Origin: Styela clava
Lineage: Eukaryota; Chordata; Ascidiacea; Stolidobranchia; Styelidae
Assembly (NCBI RefSeq): GCF_964204865.1
Contig: NC_135257.1
Location: 13,290,151 to 13,354,150, forward strand
DNA length: 64,000 nt
Reading direction: 5' to 3'
Of the stretch, positions 60,729 to 64,000 are shown one piece after another. Every line of letters starts with the position of its first letter. Position 1 is the first letter of the stretch. Made by a program: the position numbers and the translations under genes. The notes below the pieces were generated by a model. The model was not told the origin of the DNA, searched no databases, and saw nothing but the letters and a program-made list of their open reading frames with translations.

Positions 60729-63700
60729 CTACTGTTGCTTCCACCAAACATATACTAAAGTCATAACAGCCATAACTCCAAGTCCTGACATAGTCCTTGT
60801 TGATGGTCCCCACCATTCTCGGATCATAGCCTGAAACAATGAAGCACTAATAAAAACTACTCAGAAAAATACCTACTCCTCTATTGAACATGAATTGTAC
60901 CTATAGACCAGGTGTGGGCAGGGATTTTGGACCAGGGCCAAAAATTTTGCCCACCTAAACTGGCGGGCCATGTATAAGTGACGTAAAAAATTTTAGTAAC
61001 AATATTTACAATGTTACAAAAGCAAAAGAGGAAAACGATAAGCCTCTCGCCACATTTGATCACAATCCCAACAAATTCCTTGAGTTTTTTTTAGCTAAAA
61101 CATTAAAATTCGGTTTTAGTTTGGTTGTGGCTGCATCAGGTGGGCCAGATTGAATTACCCAATGGGGAGGAATTGGCCCGCGGGCCGCAGTTTGCCCATG
61201 TCAGCTATAGATTATTTTGCTAAATTGCTGCGATCATCTTGTTGATGGAGTCAATTTTCACTGCCACTAATGAATCAGTCAATTTTCAAATTTTTGGTAC
61301 AGTAAGGCAATTGCGGTACTTGTTTTCAAATTTCATATGAGAACCAATATTTTCAGCCAAAATTTTGCTGTTTTATTTCAGTCAAATGGGAACACTTTTT
61401 TATTCTGCCACGCTGCAACAGATTCAATGCTCTAAGGCTGTTGTTTTCAAATTTTTGGTGTTATGGAGCCTGTGAAGAGGTTGAGTATTATTCATGGAGC
61501 CCCACAATAAATTTATAAAAATATAAACTATCTATTGAAACTTATAAATATTGATTTACTTCCTTGTTGCCACATTTCGACGAATTCTAATAATGCCATT
61601 ATTGCTTCTTTGGACAGTTACAAAGTTAGCAAGTCACTGTTTTAATTAGTAAACAAATAGCTCGCGGAGCCGCTAATGCCTAACTCTGCGAGTACCGATA
61701 CACTACCTTCATGCATATATATTACTGTGGGGACTGTCTGTGTTAGCCAAGTGAATTTACACCCTTTCCATAGGATTCGGTCTGTTTACACAACTTGATA
61801 TAAAGTAGTCGAGCAAAATTAGTTACTTCCATATTGGTACACACACTTCTGGTGTTCCGATTATAGTAGGACAGATTATAATTATAAAAAAAATTATTGA
61901 AAAGCCTTCTTAGATTAAACGCGAGGTAAATCCTAAACAGCATCAATGCAAATTACCGAATTTAATGACAAACAGTAATAGTACAAATATATGAATTCCA
62001 GCTGAATATATCTTAATATAACAGAACAGCATTATCACAAAGCTCAAAACATGATAAACTAGTATTGCATAATCTCTTTTATTAAATATTGACTTTTAAT
62101 ATTAAATTGCAGTTTGTTCTAAATCAAGAGGTTGGAAAAATACAGTTACGCGATTAATATAATGAATAATATAAACAGTACATACCCATCCACCACGTTG
62201 TATGATCCACCAGGCAACATATTGACAGAAAAAATCGATTGCCCATTTGAATATTTCTTTTACCCATGGAATGCTATCAACTGCTGTCGCAACAGCCTGT
62301 AAAAAATAATAGTTTATTTTTTATGTTCAGTGCAAAATTGAACAATACAAGCAATACAATACAAGATATAGTATTTCACTTGTTTTCATTAATTATAGTT
62401 TTCCACCTGTACATAAACTTTTCTATCACAATTGTTGTCTAATACAAAGCAGTAAATCGCCAATAAAAATAAATGAAGTAATTTATTCTTTTAGAATTCA
62501 GCGTATTTGATCATTTTTAAAATTTCAAATCCTGTACTTATATTTACAGATGTCAGTACCCTACACCAGTGTTTTTCAATCGTTGTGCCGTAAAATATTG
62601 TCAGGGGTGCTGTGGGAAATTCTCCAATTTGTGTGTCTATGCGGTGTAGCGCCCGGCAGAGTAATCATTTAGTACGGTACTGTTCTATATCAGAAAGTGG
62701 CAGCAGCAGTAGGTGGCGATTAGTCTTTTTGTCTTTGTTTTTATTTGATTACTATTCAAGATGTCCGATTCAACATCATTCTTTTAATGTTAAAAAAGCT
62801 CATATTACCAATATAACACTTATATTGTAAATATTAGGTCTTTTCCCCACATTTTCAGCTGGTGGTGTGCCGGGGGATTTTCTCAATGAAAAAAGTGTGC
62901 CTTGGCTCGAAAAAGGTTTAAAAACTCTGCCCTACACAAGGAAGTACAAAAATCATCATATATACCTTTGTTATTAACCTGTAGGCAAAATAAAACAAGG
63001 CAACGACGCGACCCCAGTTGAACTGTCCATCATCAAACATTTGTCTGCAAACTTTCATGAAGATTTCTTTGGGGGATTTAATTGGTACCATATCTATAAG
63101 GCTGAAGAAATAAAAGATCATGACAAACAATAATCATGAAAAGATATAAGCCAAGTGTGGACCATATAAAAATGCGCATACATAGAATAAAAATAATAAT
63201 CATAATAAAAATGAGCTTTTATTTCTTATTAGGAACAGTTGATACTTGTTTGTCTTGGCTTAGACTGGTTTGCCACCTAGGTATAACCAATCCATAATTC
63301 ATGCTTGGTTTTGGCTTACTTCCTCATGCTTGTGTATACTTCCTTATTTAGAATATGCATTTTTATTTATTTTTAGCGAAGTGCAAACATATCCGAAAGA
63401 ACAAAGAGATCAGGTGTTGTGGTGAGTCATCACTTCTAACATCAGACCAGACAAAATATATTTGGGGGTTTTCTCTGCCAAACAATTGGTAATTGTCAGT
63501 TTCTATATTAATAGCTGAATAAGAAACAAAGAATCAAAAACAGGCAATACTTATTCAAATCATAATCTTGTGCAAGTTGATCACCAATATCTCGAAGAGC
63601 GCAAGCAACATCGTCTAAATGGTCTTCTCCGTGATCGGAAAAACTTTGCTTTTCCTGTTGCATCTGAAACAAATCAAGTTCATTAAACACATATTCTCTT

Positions 63701-63851
63701 TTGTATATGGTAGTTTTCAAAGAATAACAAGATATTTTTATGTTTCTAAAGTATTGTTAAACATCTTACGTCATCTTGACACACTGCAGTTTGTACTTGA
63801 TCCCTATGCCTGGATGACATTGGGTCCCTCTGTATACGATCAAGAATAAAC
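60729..63851 (-). CDS. BAX/BAK-like pro-apoptotic BCL-2 family protein (5' end beyond window)
   Basis: BAX/BAK-type proteins permeabilise the outer mitochondrial membrane during apoptosis. Five exons in phase: 63770-63851, 63551-63663, 62966-63101, 62186-62296, 60729-60830 (TAG), about 180 residues; the first begins mid-codon, so at least one 5' exon is outside. Visible order: a BH4-like [11 protein letters not shown]3 [14 protein letters not shown] with the LxxxGD core, BH1 [16 protein letters not shown] (nearly identical to BAX/BAK), BH2 WWIIQRGGW, and a C-terminal hydrophobic anchor [15 protein letters not shown] followed by WWKQQ. BH1 and BH2 wording resembles both BAX and BAK; I cannot assign one, and BOK is less likely. 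Introns contain several transposons. Confidence 0.9.
60909..61204. mobile_element. non-autonomous hAT-like element (CTGACATGGGC family), copy 2
   Basis: It runs from CAGGTGTGGGCAGGG to GCAGTTTGCCCATGTCAG, flanked by CTATAGAC (60901-60908) and CTATAGAT (61205-61212), an 8-bp duplication with one mismatch. The right part has TTGGCCCGCGGGCCGCAG. It is the opposite orientation of the copy at 42580-42859 and lies in the last intron of the BAX-like gene. Confidence 0.75.
61724..61859 (-). repeat. 'GGTACACATACTAC' family, copy 5
   Basis: On the minus strand it begins GGAACACCAGAAGTGTGTGT and ACCAATATGGAAGTAAC, then the ACAACTTGATATAAAG-type and CACTTGGCTAACACAGACAG blocks also present at 13167 and 24070. 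The far end is missing. It lies in the last intron of the BAX-like gene. Confidence 0.65.
62567..62929. mobile_element. non-autonomous hAT-type element (CAGTGTTTTTCAA family)
   Basis: The ends CAGTGTTTTTCAATCG and GGTTTAAAAACTCTG are inverted relatives, with an exact 8-bp duplication CCCTACAC on both sides (62559-62566 and 62930-62937). Length 363 bases, no coding capacity. It is inserted only 36 bases from an exon of the BAX-like gene. Confidence 0.85.
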
Positions 63852-64000
63852 CTGTAGAAAAATACAGACATTGATAGCAATTGCCATAGAGAAGGTATCC
63901 AAGCAACAGGCCCCTGAAAATAATGCGCAAAATTCTTTCCTTGAGAAGAAATGCTTTGTGGCAATGGCAACAAAGTTCTAGCTAGCAGTTAGTGTAGAGC

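Noticed and set aside
62979-63101. BAX-like exon ending at the donor AG|GTTAAT
   Set aside because: That donor breaks the frame in the next exon; the donor AAG|GTATAT at 62966 keeps phase 0.

Overview
This is a eukaryotic nuclear window: AT-rich, with intron-split genes, GT-AG junctions, a ribosomal protein gene and many non-autonomous DNA transposons. Every recognisable protein resembles its vertebrate counterpart, and the gene sizes and repeat style fit an invertebrate chordate. An ascidian tunicate is my best guess, made from memory and not from a search. Gene models below were built by hand by checking reading phase across each splice junction.

Layout. From 1 to 12.0 kb (+) lies the 3' half of a KIF17-type ciliary kinesin; its 5' exons are outside the window. 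It is convergent with a ten-exon LRR plus IQ-motif gene (15.7-19.5 kb, -, LRRIQ4-like). A repeat-filled gap follows, then a complete fourteen-exon ATAD3 gene (23.8-41.1 kb, -). One ATAD3 intron is blown up to 9.3 kb by an 8.9 kb hAT-like element holding two further hAT-like elements. Another ATAD3 intron holds a single-exon antisense gene for Pitchfork (PIFO, 37.7-38.3 kb, +). Next come a 69-residue orphan ORF (43.0 kb, +), single-exon IFT46 (44.2-45.3 kb, +), RPL36 (47.1-48.9 kb, -, with a 5'TOP-like leader), MORF4L1/MRG15 (52.9-57.3 kb, +) and the 3' five exons of a BAX/BAK-like gene (60.7-63.9 kb, -).

Functional theme. KIF17, PIFO, IFT46 and probably the LRR-IQ protein are cilium genes. 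ATAD3 and the BAX-like protein act at mitochondria. RPL36 and MORF4L1 are housekeeping genes. No operon is implied.

Repeats. At least seven elements have an 8-bp target duplication (exact or one mismatch) plus terminal inverted repeats or matching family ends. The duplications fall into sets: several small elements use sites of the form nnnTAnnn, the three elements in the large ATAD3 intron do not. There is also a mariner-like MITE, a six-copy family sharing a 'GGTACACATACTAC' module, tRNA-derived SINE-like pieces and several tandem repeats. The least expected coding signal is an in-phase alternative terminal exon inside KIF17 (4142-4432) whose helix resembles a PKA-anchoring helix.
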